Under the pieces are notes generated by a model. It did no database searches. It was not told the origin of the DNA and saw only the letters and a program-made list of their open reading frames with translations. A stretch of DNA of 64,000 nt from UBA8914 sp034002905. Lineage in GTDB: Bacteria; Pseudomonadota; Alphaproteobacteria; UBA9219. The first letter of the stretch is position 1; each line of letters opens with the position of its first letter. This document shows positions 38,638-46,568 of this stretch, in pieces. A program made the position numbers and the translations under genes. The DNA lies in assembly GCA_034002905.1 (NCBI GenBank), contig JAVEZQ010000006.1, positions 1-64,000 of the forward strand, read 5' to 3'.

Positions 38638-39497
38638 AGCATGTCCCTTGGGTCAAAGTTAAAACGAATAGTTTTCCATTTGTCATACTGATCGGGCGGT
38701 AACTCAAGCGGCGTGCACTTGGGATTGCGAAGCGCCCGAAGGGCAGATTCTGCAGCGGCGCGGAAATAAGGGTCGGTATTCAGGCGCACTTGATCAACAA
38801 CCTCGGCTGATCGAACTGTACGATCCTCGTTCACTTCGATCAAGACTTCGACAATGAGTTCCTCGGCATTTCTTGCGCCAATCGGCATGTTCCAGCACCC
38901 GCTGATCTGACGTCTCAGAGCGTCTTCCTGACTGATGCTCAGACGATCGGCAAGCGCGGGGCCTTGTTGGCTGACTTCCGCTGTCTCGCTTTCGCCTTCG
39001 CGTTTTTTGTCCGATTCTTTTGCATCAGCGACAGGAGAAGGAGCGGGCTTCATTTTTGCCACGTTTTTCAAAACACTAGCCAATGGGTCCACCTGTGGTT
39101 GGGGCTTTGGCTTTGGTTTTTCCTTTTCCTTGGGCGGTTCGGGCTTTTTCTTTTTATCGGGTAAGGCCACTTCGTCCGGTTTCGGAGGCTCTTCCTGAAC
39201 GGCCGGTTTGGGTTCGGGCGGTGTCGGTTTGGGGGGCTCCGGCTTTTTTTCAGGTTCGGCAGGAGCCGGTTTTTCCTTGGGGGCGGTGCGGGCCGACTTT
39301 TGTTCTTCTTGCGAACGGATACGCGTGTTGGTGATTTCGCCAATATCCACGATATCGATGGGAACCGGGGTCCACGGCAAAGCGGGGGGCGGACTAAAGA
39401 AGGAGGGAAGACCAAAATACAAAAACAGCATCCCACCGACATGCAGGGCTGTCGAGATGGTAAGCGGTGTTTTAAGATCTTCGCGTTGTTGTTTCAT
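38634..39497 (-). CDS. tolA: TolA/TonB-like energy-transducing protein
   Basis: Inner-membrane protein with one N-terminal helix (LTISTALHVGGMLFLYFGL), a long Pro/Glu/Lys-rich rod of about 120 residues spanning the periplasm, and a C-terminal domain with QISGCWNMPIGARN and VLIEVNEDRTVRSAEVV, as in alphaproteobacterial TolA. With TolQ and TolR it uses the proton gradient to act on TolB and Pal. The ATG at 39497 (MKQQRED) is chosen although the ribosome-binding site is weak; the frame is open to 39542. 75 bases separate it from tolR. Confidence 0.87.
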   Translation of the reverse strand: MKQQREDLKTPLTISTALHVGGMLFLYFGLPSFFSPPPALPWTPVPIDIVDIGEITNTRIRSQEEQKSARTAPKEKPAPAEPEKKPEPPKPTPPEPKPAVQEEPPKPDEVALPDKKKKPEPPKEKEKPKPKPQPQVDPLASVLKNVAKMKPAPSPVADAKESDKKREGESETAEVSQQGPALADRLSISQEDALRRQISGCWNMPIGARNAEELIVEVLIEVNEDRTVRSAEVVDQVRLNTDPYFRAAAESALRALRNPKCTPLELPPDQYDKWKTIRFNFDPRDML

Positions 39498-39572
39498 GTC
39501 TGAACAAACGGCCCGGAAAATAGTTGTGCTGGAAAAGGTCAAGGGAAAAGGAAAAGCGGCTGGATCCTTTGG

Positions 39573-40046
39573 TTATTTTCCTTTCCTGCTTTTAGCGGCG
39601 TCTTTGGGGGAAGGGAGTTCGGCAACCAGCGCGACTTTGGAATAACCTGCGGCACTGATCGTTCCCATAACTTCCATAATCCGGCCATAGGGCACGCCTT
39701 GATCGCCGCGAACAAAGATGCGGGCTTCGGGGTTTGATCCCGTGATGGCTCGTAGCTTGTCAACGAGCGCGTCGAGTTCGGATTGTGTTTCCTGCAGGTA
39801 AACACCGCCTTTCGCATCAATTGAAATGACAAGGGGTTCCTTGTCTTGCTTGAGAGATTGCGCTTGTGTTTTGGGTAGATCAATCGGCACAGCCACCGTG
39901 AGCAAAGGCGCTGTGACCATAAACACGATCAGTAGAACAAGCATAACGTCGACAAGTGGCGTAACGTTGATCTCCGCCATGGGGCGATAGCCACCGCGCC
40001 GACCGCGCCGGTTGCTGCCGCCGGATTGCATGGTTGCGCCGCCCAT
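39573..40046 (-). CDS. tolR: Tol-Pal proton-channel subunit TolR
   Basis: ExbD-family protein. A Gly/Arg-rich cytosolic N-terminus precedes the single helix INVTPLVDVMLVLLIVFMVTAP, whose Asp is the proton-handling residue. The periplasmic domain has FVRGDQGVPYGRIMEVM. The 157-aa length is normal. The start overlaps the tolQ stop by one base (TAATG) with GGAAGA upstream; a second ATG at 40031 is possible. Confidence 0.93.
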   Translation of the reverse strand: MGGATMQSGGSNRRGRRGGYRPMAEINVTPLVDVMLVLLIVFMVTAPLLTVAVPIDLPKTQAQSLKQDKEPLVISIDAKGGVYLQETQSELDALVDKLRAITGSNPEARIFVRGDQGVPYGRIMEVMGTISAAGYSKVALVAELPSPKDAAKSRKGK

Positions 40047-40771
40047 TAGTGTTCTTCCATGTTGCGAGAGAGAGTCGCCATAAAGTCGTTGGAGAAGTTT
40101 TCAAGGCGCGCGCCATAGCGCCCAATCTCGGTCGAGAATTTATTATAAGCTGCAGTGGCCGGAATGGCGGTCACAAGGCCGAGGGCGGTGGCGAGCAAGG
40201 CTTCGGCAATACCAGGCGCCACCACAGTAAGGCTTGTGTTTTGCGCTTGGGCGATGCCGATAAAGCTGTGCATGATGCCCCAAACGGTGCCGAACAATCC
40301 AATGAATGGCGCGATAGAGCTCACGGATGCGAGAAAGGTCATCCATGTTTCGACCGAAGTCATCTCTCGACCAATCGTGACTTGTAATACGCGGTCAATG
40401 CGGTTGAGAATGCTGCTACGGCCCTGCGCGGTTGCCAGAAGGCCTTTTTCGCTGGCGGTTCGCCATTCCTTCATCCCGGCAACAAAGACGGCCTGCATCG
40501 GATCGCCCGGACGCTTGATTTTTTCATAAAGCATGTCCAAAGAACCCGCATTCCAAAAGCGTTCTTCAAAAAATTCGGCGCGGTGCTTGAGACGCGAGAT
40601 CTTGTTGATTTTGTCAAAGATAAGAGCCCACGTGAAAACCGAGATCATGATAAGGCCGATCATAATGGACTTGCCGATGATATCGGCATGACTGAACAGA
40701 CCAAAAATGGACATATCTACTGGGGCAACAGAACCTGCCAGCCGAACCTGGTCAACAATTTGGGGATCCAT
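40046..40771 (-). CDS. tolQ: Tol-Pal proton-channel subunit TolQ
   Basis: ExbB/MotA-family inner-membrane protein. Three hydrophobic segments are visible (SIMIGLIMISVFTWALIF, FLASVSSIAPFIGLFGTVWGIM, EALLATALGLVTAIPATAAYN), the last two holding the Gly/Thr-rich channel signature. The ATG at 40771 gives 241 aa and has GAGGAG 9 bases upstream; earlier starts lie in the ybgC region. It follows ybgC by 28 bases, the classic ybgC-tolQRAB-pal order. Confidence 0.95.
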   Translation of the reverse strand: MDPQIVDQVRLAGSVAPVDMSIFGLFSHADIIGKSIMIGLIMISVFTWALIFDKINKISRLKHRAEFFEERFWNAGSLDMLYEKIKRPGDPMQAVFVAGMKEWRTASEKGLLATAQGRSSILNRIDRVLQVTIGREMTSVETWMTFLASVSSIAPFIGLFGTVWGIMHSFIGIAQAQNTSLTVVAPGIAEALLATALGLVTAIPATAAYNKFSTEIGRYGARLENFSNDFMATLSRNMEEH

Positions 40772-40799
40772 AAGACTACGCTCCTCGGAAGAAAGAGAA

Positions 40800-42056
40800 T
40801 CAGGTGGAAGAAATTTTGGATTCAAGCTTTTGCCGCCACTCGGGGGGCAAGCGCAAGACCTTTCCGTTATGTGTAATGGCAACCAGTGTCACTTTTAAGG
40901 CAACCAGAACATTATTGTCGCGCTTGATATCCTGATGCATCAAAAGGCTCGCGCCGCCGATGGAAACCAGCTTGGTTGTTACGATAAGGGAATCGTCAAG
41001 GCGCGCAGGGGATTTGTAGTCGACTTCCAGATGCCGGACGACAAAAATTGGGTCCTTGTCGGTCCAAAGGGGGCCTTCACGTCCCGTGACCGCTCGCACC
41101 CATTCACTGCGCGCCCGCTCGGCGTATTTCAAATAATTAGCGTAATAAACGACACCTCCCGCATCCGTATCCTCATAATAAACGCGAACGGGAAGGGGGT
41201 TAAATCCGTGGCTTGGGGGCGACATAAGCTGTCCATAGTCTGTGCTGGTGTGGTGCTTGAGAATGGCCGCCACAACACCGTTGTCGATCAAGTCTTGAAG
41301 GGCCGTGTTGATCATGTTCATAAGGGCGGTCTCGTTGATATCAACAGCGATAACGCCGGGGATTGAGTAAACGGGTTGGTCAAAAGGAATCTGACGAAGG
41401 GTCATTGATTGGTTGTTTTTGTTGTAAAGCGACAGGTTGCTTGGGCCGCTCAAGGTTATATCGGCTTTTTTTAGGGCAACGTCCAAAAAGAGCTGGTCCT
41501 CACCACCCATTGTGCCTTTATAGACCAGCGTGGCTTTAGGGAAAAACCTTTTGGCAACTTGTTCTGACAGGTCTCCACTATTAACCTCTATCTTGACATC
41601 CGGCGTGTTAATCGCACTTGGGTTGTTGTCGAAACGATGGTCATCTGCTCGGACATAGGCTTGGATGGGGCCATAGGTAAAAGGTATTGAACCTGCCAAA
41701 ACCTTTCCGCGGGCTGGAGTCATAGCCATGCCTGTACAAAAAGCATCGGCTTTTCCGGTCTGAAGCGTTTCTGTGACGGCACCAAAGTCGATTTCTGGTT
41801 CCCAAACAATCTGAATTCCGGTGGCTTTTTCAACATCGCCCATCAAATCAACAGCAATGCCTGTTAGCTTACCCGTATTGGGATCTTTGCTGATAAAGGG
41901 AGGGTAAAGGGCATAAGCACAGCGCAACGTATTGGTCTTGATAACGCGCTCATAGGCTGTTGATTCAGTTTTTTGCGTGGGTTCCGTGGGGATAAGGGTG
42001 TTTTGAAGGAGTAAGGTAATGGCAACAGCGGCGGCGATGGTCAAAACTGTTTTCAT
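40800..42056 (-). CDS. ybgC: Solute-binding domain fused in frame to YbgC thioesterase (418 aa)
   Basis: Residues 1-22 are a signal or anchor helix. Residues about 40-270 are a family-3 periplasmic amino-acid-binding domain (NTLRCAYALYPPFI, GIAVDLMGDVEKATGI, DFGAVTETLQTGKADAFCTGMAMT). From Met278 the sequence is a complete YbgC acyl-CoA thioesterase (VRVYYEDTDAGGVVYYANYLKYAERAR), including the catalytic Asp. YbgC works in the cytosol, so one exported polypeptide makes little sense. An ATG at 41225 could start a separate 141-aa YbgC, with GGA 6 bases before it. The two genes probably once were separate and lost a stop codon, or the stop is misread. YbgC belongs here before tolQ; the binding-protein partner is unusual. 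Start 42056 has AAGGAA close upstream. Confidence 0.8.
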   Translation of the reverse strand: MKTVLTIAAAVAITLLLQNTLIPTEPTQKTESTAYERVIKTNTLRCAYALYPPFISKDPNTGKLTGIAVDLMGDVEKATGIQIVWEPEIDFGAVTETLQTGKADAFCTGMAMTPARGKVLAGSIPFTYGPIQAYVRADDHRFDNNPSAINTPDVKIEVNSGDLSEQVAKRFFPKATLVYKGTMGGEDQLFLDVALKKADITLSGPSNLSLYNKNNQSMTLRQIPFDQPVYSIPGVIAVDINETALMNMINTALQDLIDNGVVAAILKHHTSTDYGQLMSPPSHGFNPLPVRVYYEDTDAGGVVYYANYLKYAERARSEWVRAVTGREGPLWTDKDPIFVVRHLEVDYKSPARLDDSLIVTTKLVSIGGASLLMHQDIKRDNNVLVALKVTLVAITHNGKVLRLPPEWRQKLESKISST

Positions 42057-42060
42057 TTCC

Positions 42061-43131
42061 TTAGTCCCCATTCGTTTCGTCGTTTAGGAAATTAGGATGT
42101 GTTTCGTTAAAGCCTGCAGGGGTTTTCATCCCCAGATTCTTGAAGCCTGTTTCCGTGAGCATTCTCCCGCGTGGCGTGCGTTGAAGGAGGCCTTGCTGGA
42201 TCAAATAGGGCTCGATGACTTCTTCCAACACATCGCGGCTTTCGGACAAAGCGGCTGCCAGCGTTTCCACACCGACGGGACCGCCTGCGTAATGTTCGGC
42301 GATCATGGCAAGATAACGGCGATCCATGGCGTCAAAGCCAAGCTTATCGACCTCAAGCCTCAAGAGAGCTTGATCCGCCAGTTTGGCATCAATCGAAGGG
42401 GCCTTGGCCACGGTCGCAAAGTCCCGCACGCGACGAAGGAGGCGCCCCGCGACGCGTGGCGTGCCTCGGGCGCGTCGTGCTATTTCCTTGGCGCCATCGG
42501 GGGTAAGGGGGAAGCCCAGCTTACCCGCGCCGCGCTCGATGATGCTTTGCAGTTCCTCGACCGTATAGAACTGCAGGCGCAAGGGAATGCCGAACCGCTC
42601 ACGTAACGGACGGGTGATGAGACCGCTGCGCGTTGTCGCGCCGATGAGCGTAAAAGGGGGCAGGTCAATCTTGACGGATCGGGCCGCTGGGCCTTCGCCG
42701 ATGACCAGATCAAGCTGAAAATCCTCCATAGCGGGGTAAAGAATTTCCTCGACAGCAGCGTTAAGTCTGTGAATTTCATCAATAAACAGAACATCATGCG
42801 GCTGAAGATTGGTCAGTAGGGCGGCCAGATCTCCGGCACGGGCAATGACGGGGCCAGAGGTGCTGCGAAATCCGACTCCCAGCTCATGCGCGACGATCTG
42901 GGCGAGTGTGGTCTTGCCAAGGCCCGGTGGGCCAAAGAACAAGGTGTGATCAAGGGCTTGACCGCGGCCCTTTGCAGCTTGGATGAAGACTCGCAGATTT
43001 TCGCGCAGGGCTTTTTGCCCGACAAAGTCATCAAGATGCGTGGGCCTAAGCGCAACATCGGGGGCTTCCGTCGCGTGCTCGGTGATGGATACGATCCGGT
43101 CTGTCCCTTGGTTCGTTGGCGAAAAGGTCAT
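42061..43131 (-). CDS. ruvB: Holliday junction branch-migration helicase RuvB
   Basis: AAA+ hexamer that drives branch migration with RuvA. Walker A is FFGPPGLGKTTLAQIV, Walker B is DVLFIDEIHRL, sensor region GATTRSGLITRPLRERFG, and the C-terminal winged helix ends with YLIQQGLLQRTPRGRMLTE. The 356-aa length is slightly above average because of a short C-terminal extension. The start overlaps the ruvA stop (ATGA). It is followed 4 bases later by the fusion gene. Confidence 0.97.
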   Translation of the reverse strand: MTFSPTNQGTDRIVSITEHATEAPDVALRPTHLDDFVGQKALRENLRVFIQAAKGRGQALDHTLFFGPPGLGKTTLAQIVAHELGVGFRSTSGPVIARAGDLAALLTNLQPHDVLFIDEIHRLNAAVEEILYPAMEDFQLDLVIGEGPAARSVKIDLPPFTLIGATTRSGLITRPLRERFGIPLRLQFYTVEELQSIIERGAGKLGFPLTPDGAKEIARRARGTPRVAGRLLRRVRDFATVAKAPSIDAKLADQALLRLEVDKLGFDAMDRRYLAMIAEHYAGGPVGVETLAAALSESRDVLEEVIEPYLIQQGLLQRTPRGRMLTETGFKNLGMKTPAGFNETHPNFLNDETNGD

Positions 43132-43757
43132 GCGCGGCCCTCAATGTTGGACAGCTCGATAAGGGCCGTTTTAATGAGATTGTCAAGCGTGGCTGTTTCG
43201 CCCAGTTTGTTCGCGGCATTGGCTATCGCGCCAAAGGCTTCCATGCGTCGATAGCCTAGATGAAGCAGCGCGGAAAGGGCGTCGTCGGTCAAACTGTTTT
43301 GCGGCAGTGGGTTGGCTGTTGACGTTTGTGTTTTGGATGAAGGTAAAAGGACGATATTGGCCACTTTATCCTTCAATTCGGTTACCAAACGAGCCGCTAA
43401 TTTCGGTCCTACGCCATCAGCTGCGGTTAAAGCCCCCTTATCGCCTGAGGCTAGGGCCTGCGCGAGCCTTTCCGGCGTCAATATCCCCAAGATGGAAAGG
43501 GCTGATTTGGTGCCGACGCCTTGGACGGAGGTCAGAAGTTTGAACCAGTCGCGCTCGACGGTTGTCGCAAACCCGAACAGGTTGATGGCGTCTTCACGCA
43601 CATGGGTGTCGATCCAAAGCACTGCGGTGTCACCGACCTGCCCGATCATATGCTGGGTCTGGGCCGAGCAAGCGACGAGATACCCAACTCCGTTCACGTC
43701 CAAAATAATTTGTTGGCCGGAGATGCTGTCGATCCGTCCCGTCAATTTGCCGATCAT
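43128..43757 (-). CDS. ruvA: Holliday junction DNA-binding protein RuvA
   Basis: Tetramer that holds the four-way junction. The 209-aa product starts MIGKLTGRIDSISGQQIILDVNGVGY, has helix-hairpin-helix motifs (LLTSVQGVGTKSALSIL and LTAADGVGPKLAARLVTELK), a flexible linker and a C-terminal RuvB-binding domain (DDALSALLHLGYRRMEA). The ATG at 43757 overlaps the ruvC stop by ATGA; earlier codons lie within ruvC. Confidence 0.95.
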   Translation of the reverse strand: MIGKLTGRIDSISGQQIILDVNGVGYLVACSAQTQHMIGQVGDTAVLWIDTHVREDAINLFGFATTVERDWFKLLTSVQGVGTKSALSILGILTPERLAQALASGDKGALTAADGVGPKLAARLVTELKDKVANIVLLPSSKTQTSTANPLPQNSLTDDALSALLHLGYRRMEAFGAIANAANKLGETATLDNLIKTALIELSNIEGRA

Positions 43758-44254
43758 GGGGCGACCTTTCTTAAACAGGGGATGTGGTGGGCATGACAAA
43801 TGGCGATGGCCAGCGCGTCTGCGGCATCGGGGGAGAGTTTGCCCGTTCCGGGAAGCAACATGCCGACCATGGCTGTGATTTGCGCCTTATCCGCATGGCC
43901 GTATCCCGTGACGCTTTGCTTGATTTTGTTGGCGGCATATTCTGTCACCCTTAGCCCTGCTTGGGCGGCCGTTAAAATGGCGGCTCCACGCGCTTGCCCC
44001 AATTTCAAAGCGGAAGCCGCGTTTTTGTTCATAAAGGTCTCTTCGATCGCGGCTTCATCGGGATGATAGGTCTTGATGATCTCGGCGAGTTCGCGTGAAA
44101 GCTGGGCGAGGCGCTCGGCCATTTCTGCATTGGCGGCGGGATTGATACGTCCTGCGGCAATAAAGGACAGGCGGTTGTCCTTTTGCTGGATAATACCCCA
44201 GCCGGTATGCCGAAGGCCGGGGTCTATCCCCAAAAGGCAGCGAATCAGTGTCAT
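43754..44254 (-). CDS. ruvC: Crossover junction endonuclease RuvC
   Basis: Holliday junction resolvase of 166 aa. The catalytic acidic residues are visible: Asp11 (LLGIDPGLRHTGWG), Glu71 (AAIEETF) and the C-terminal Asp pair (SPDAADALAIAICH). First gene of ruvCAB. No Shine-Dalgarno lies before the ATG at 44254; instead the plus strand there reads AAAGGAGG, the wrong orientation. No SOS box was found upstream. Confidence 0.95.
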   Translation of the reverse strand: MTLIRCLLGIDPGLRHTGWGIIQQKDNRLSFIAAGRINPAANAEMAERLAQLSRELAEIIKTYHPDEAAIEETFMNKNAASALKLGQARGAAILTAAQAGLRVTEYAANKIKQSVTGYGHADKAQITAMVGMLLPGTGKLSPDAADALAIAICHAHHIPCLRKVAP

Positions 44255-44298
44255 AAAAGGAGGATAGAGGGTTTTGTCGTTGGGGGCAAAAGAAGAAC

Positions 44299-44337
44299 AA
44301 AAAAACCGCTGCGGAAAAAGGAGAAACCGCAGCGGCT
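44299..44337 (-). terminator. Terminator of the 61-aa gene (minus strand)
   Basis: CCGCTGCGG and CCGCAGCGG form a perfect 9-bp stem; on the minus strand it is followed by seven T. It separates the small gene from ruvC. Confidence 0.88.
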
Positions 44338-44358
44338 TTGATGATGGAAAAAAAGTTT

Positions 44359-44544
44359 TTACCCGTTTATTAGATCACATTTGTGTGCCCTTGTTATTTG
44401 ACCGCGAGAACCAGCTCGTTTGGCTGTTTCTTTGACTTGGTTTTTCTGTGTAAGCGCAGGCTCGGCCTTGTGCTTATGTTCAGTCACATAGACCGAATTG
44501 GCACTCCAGTTGCTGGAATAGGGCCCCAGATTTAATTTGGTCAT
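44359..44544 (-). CDS. Small unknown protein (61 aa)
   Basis: No recognised family. The product begins MTKLNLGPYSSNWSANSVYVTEHKHKAE-like, is basic and polar, and has no membrane segment. A GGAGG box 7 bases before the ATG and a strong terminator right after it indicate a genuine short transcription unit. It stands alone between ruvC and nfeD. Confidence 0.6.
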   Translation of the reverse strand: MTKLNLGPYSSNWSANSVYVTEHKHKAEPALTQKNQVKETAKRAGSRGQITRAHKCDLING

Positions 44545-44744
44545 AACAAGCCTCCACTACGCTTTAAAATCCTAGCTTCTAAACGTCTTAAATATGAGAC
44601 CCATCATACGGGAAAAAAGTTAGGATAGCGTTGAGGTTTCCTTGCATTTTATCTATTTGGCGCAGCCGTTTTTTGTTTCTTTTTTTAGGATTATCTTTAC
44701 CATAGACCCCGCAATAGGGACTTTTCAGCGCGTTAGGGCGGGGG

Positions 44745-45203
44745 ATGGAAAATATGATGTTTGAGCCTTTATGGTGGCATTGGGCATTGGTGGGGTTCGG
44801 CTTTATTTTGGCCGAATTGGCGATGCCGGTTTTCGTCCTTGTCTGGTTCGGTCTTGCGGGTTTTCTTGTGATGCTGGCGCTGCTTGTGGTGCCGACGCTT
44901 TCTTTGACTGTTCAGCTTCTTTTGTGGACGATTTTGTCCGTCTGTATGATGGCTTTATGGTTCCGCATCTTTCGCCGCAGTTATCATAAAGTTCTGGTCG
45001 GGCGTTCCTCGGCCAATTTGGTGGGCGAGGTCGGTTTGATTGTTCAGGCGGTTGCGCCGTTTCAAGCGGGACGTGTTCGTTTTCAAAAGCCGCTGGTCGG
45101 CTCCGATTTGTGGGACTGCACGGCAGAGGAAGAAATCTCCGTTGGCATGCGTGTGCGTGTTGAATCTGTTGAAGGCAACAAGGTCGTCGTGAAAAAGGTA
45201 TAG
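44745..45203 (+). CDS. NfeD-family membrane protein (152 aa)
   Basis: Two or three hydrophobic segments (WHWALVGFGFILAELAMPVFVLVWFGLAGF, LLVVPTLSLTVQLLLWTI) are followed by an OB-fold NfeD domain (LVGEVGLIVQAVAPFQAGRVRF, GMRVRVESVEGNKVVVKKV). Such proteins work with SPFH/stomatin proteins in membrane quality control. The downstream genes are a second NfeD-like and an SPFH protein. The ATG at 44745 is used; ATG at 44754 is also possible. Confidence 0.88.
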   Translation: MENMMFEPLWWHWALVGFGFILAELAMPVFVLVWFGLAGFLVMLALLVVPTLSLTVQLLLWTILSVCMMALWFRIFRRSYHKVLVGRSSANLVGEVGLIVQAVAPFQAGRVRFQKPLVGSDLWDCTAEEEISVGMRVRVESVEGNKVVVKKV

Positions 45204-45208
45204 GGCTG

Positions 45209-45604
45209 TTGAAAGATTTTATACAAATGCTGCGCGCAATCGTGCCCCTTGCGTTGGGACTGGCTCTGGCGTGGTTTGTTTTGGTGGGTGTTTTTGCTCT
45301 GTCTCTGTTTGTGATCTTACCGCTCTTGCTCGTCTTGGGTGTGATTGGGACCCTTGTGGCGTGGCATTATAAAAAGAAAATGCAAACGGCAACCGAAGGG
45401 GAAATAGGCGTTGCTGTCGAAAACCTTGTTCCCGGTCAGTCGGGCCTTGTGCGGTTTGAGCGCATGGCCGGAGGCGGTGCGTCTGTGCTTGCTTTTACGA
45501 CCAGCCTTCCCTGCGAAAGCCTCGTGCCTATTCATGCGGGGGCGACGGTATCTGTTGTGCGTGTCGAAGGAAAAACCATTCTTGTTCAAAAACTGGAGGA
45601 TTAA
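45209..45604 (+). CDS. Second NfeD-like protein (131 aa)
   Basis: One or two N-terminal membrane helices (IVPLALGLALAWFVLVGVFALSLFVILPLLLVLG) and a C-terminal OB-fold ending AGATVSVVRVEGKTILVQKLED, matching the NfeD C-terminus. It starts with TTG, 5 bases after the first NfeD stop, with a weak ribosome-binding site, and ends 3 bases before the SPFH gene. Two NfeD proteins in tandem is less usual; this one may be a divergent duplicate. Confidence 0.7.
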   Translation: MKDFIQMLRAIVPLALGLALAWFVLVGVFALSLFVILPLLLVLGVIGTLVAWHYKKKMQTATEGEIGVAVENLVPGQSGLVRFERMAGGGASVLAFTTSLPCESLVPIHAGATVSVVRVEGKTILVQKLED

Positions 45605-45607
45605 GCC

Positions 45608-46465
45608 ATGAGTGCATCGTTAATTGTCGTCATAGCCTTTTTGCTTTTCGTGTTTGTGACATTGTCAAAAGGCATCCGTATTGTGCCGCAAGGCGAGGAA
45701 TGGGTGATCGAGCGGTTGGGCAAATATCACGAAACCTTTATGCCCGGCCTCAACTTTATGATTCCTTATATCGACAATGTCTCACAGCGCATTGTCACAA
45801 AGGATGTTTTGCTGGATGTGCAGGAGCAAGAAGTGATTACCAAGGACAATGCCGTGATCCTTGCCAACGCGATTGCGTTTGTCAAAGTCACTGATCCCGT
45901 TAAAGCCGTTTATGGCGTTGTCGATTTTGCCGAAGCTATTCGCTACCTGATCATGACAACTTTGCGTTCGATCATTGGCGAGATGGAGCTGGACGAAGCC
46001 CTTTCCTCGCGTGAGCAGATCAAGGCTCGTTTGCGTGAAAGCATTGCGGACGAAGTGATGGATTGGGGTCTGACGATCCGTTCCGTTGAAATTCAGGACA
46101 TCAAGCCTTCGCCGACGATGCAGCGCGCGATGGAACTGCAAGCGTCTGCCGAACGTGAAAGAAAAGCGACGGTCACAAAGGCGGAAGGTGAAAAGCAAGC
46201 GGCGATCTTGCAGGCCGATGCTCGTCTTGAAGCGTCAAAGCGTGATGGCGAGGCTCAAATCGTTTTGGCCGATGCATCTGCCCAAGCGATCCACAAGGTT
46301 ATGCAGGCTGCGGCTGGTGCGGACACCTCTTTGGCATACCTTCTTGGCGAAAAATATATCAAGGCGATGGGCCATCTGGCCGAGTCCCAGAATGCCAAGA
46401 CGGTTCTGCTCCCCGCCGATATTCAGGAAACGGTTCGCGGTTTGATGGGCAAATTAAGGGCGTAA
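45608..46465 (+). CDS. SPFH/Band 7 (paraslipin/QmcA-type) membrane protein
   Basis: A single N-terminal helix (LIVVIAFLLFVFVTLS) anchors a stomatin domain (VPQGEEWVIERLGKYHETFMPGLNF, TKDVLLDVQEQEVITKDNAVI) and an Ala/Glu-rich coiled coil (ERERKATVTKAEGEKQAA). The length of 285 aa is typical. It forms oligomeric membrane scaffolds, probably with the NfeD proteins encoded just upstream. GGAGG lies well before the ATG. Confidence 0.9.
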   Translation: MSASLIVVIAFLLFVFVTLSKGIRIVPQGEEWVIERLGKYHETFMPGLNFMIPYIDNVSQRIVTKDVLLDVQEQEVITKDNAVILANAIAFVKVTDPVKAVYGVVDFAEAIRYLIMTTLRSIIGEMELDEALSSREQIKARLRESIADEVMDWGLTIRSVEIQDIKPSPTMQRAMELQASAERERKATVTKAEGEKQAAILQADARLEASKRDGEAQIVLADASAQAIHKVMQAAAGADTSLAYLLGEKYIKAMGHLAESQNAKTVLLPADIQETVRGLMGKLRA

Positions 46466-46484
46466 GGGGCCATGTGTAAAAGGA

Positions 46485-46517
46485 TGTGTCATGCCCGCGA
46501 AAGCGGGCATCCACGCA
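46485..46517. repeat. REP-like palindromic element
   Basis: The core GATGCCCGC-type hairpin reads ATGCCCGC-GAAA-GCGGGCAT inside TGTCATGCCCGCGAAAGCGG and continues with CATCCACGC. This resembles a palindromic repeat scattered in many alphaproteobacteria, where it lies between genes. Only this copy is present in the window. It could also end transcription weakly after the SPFH gene. Confidence 0.7.
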
Positions 46518-46568
46518 TCGTATCAAAAATAGAGGGGAGCGGTTGTTTTTGAGAAGAGCAGGTTTGTT

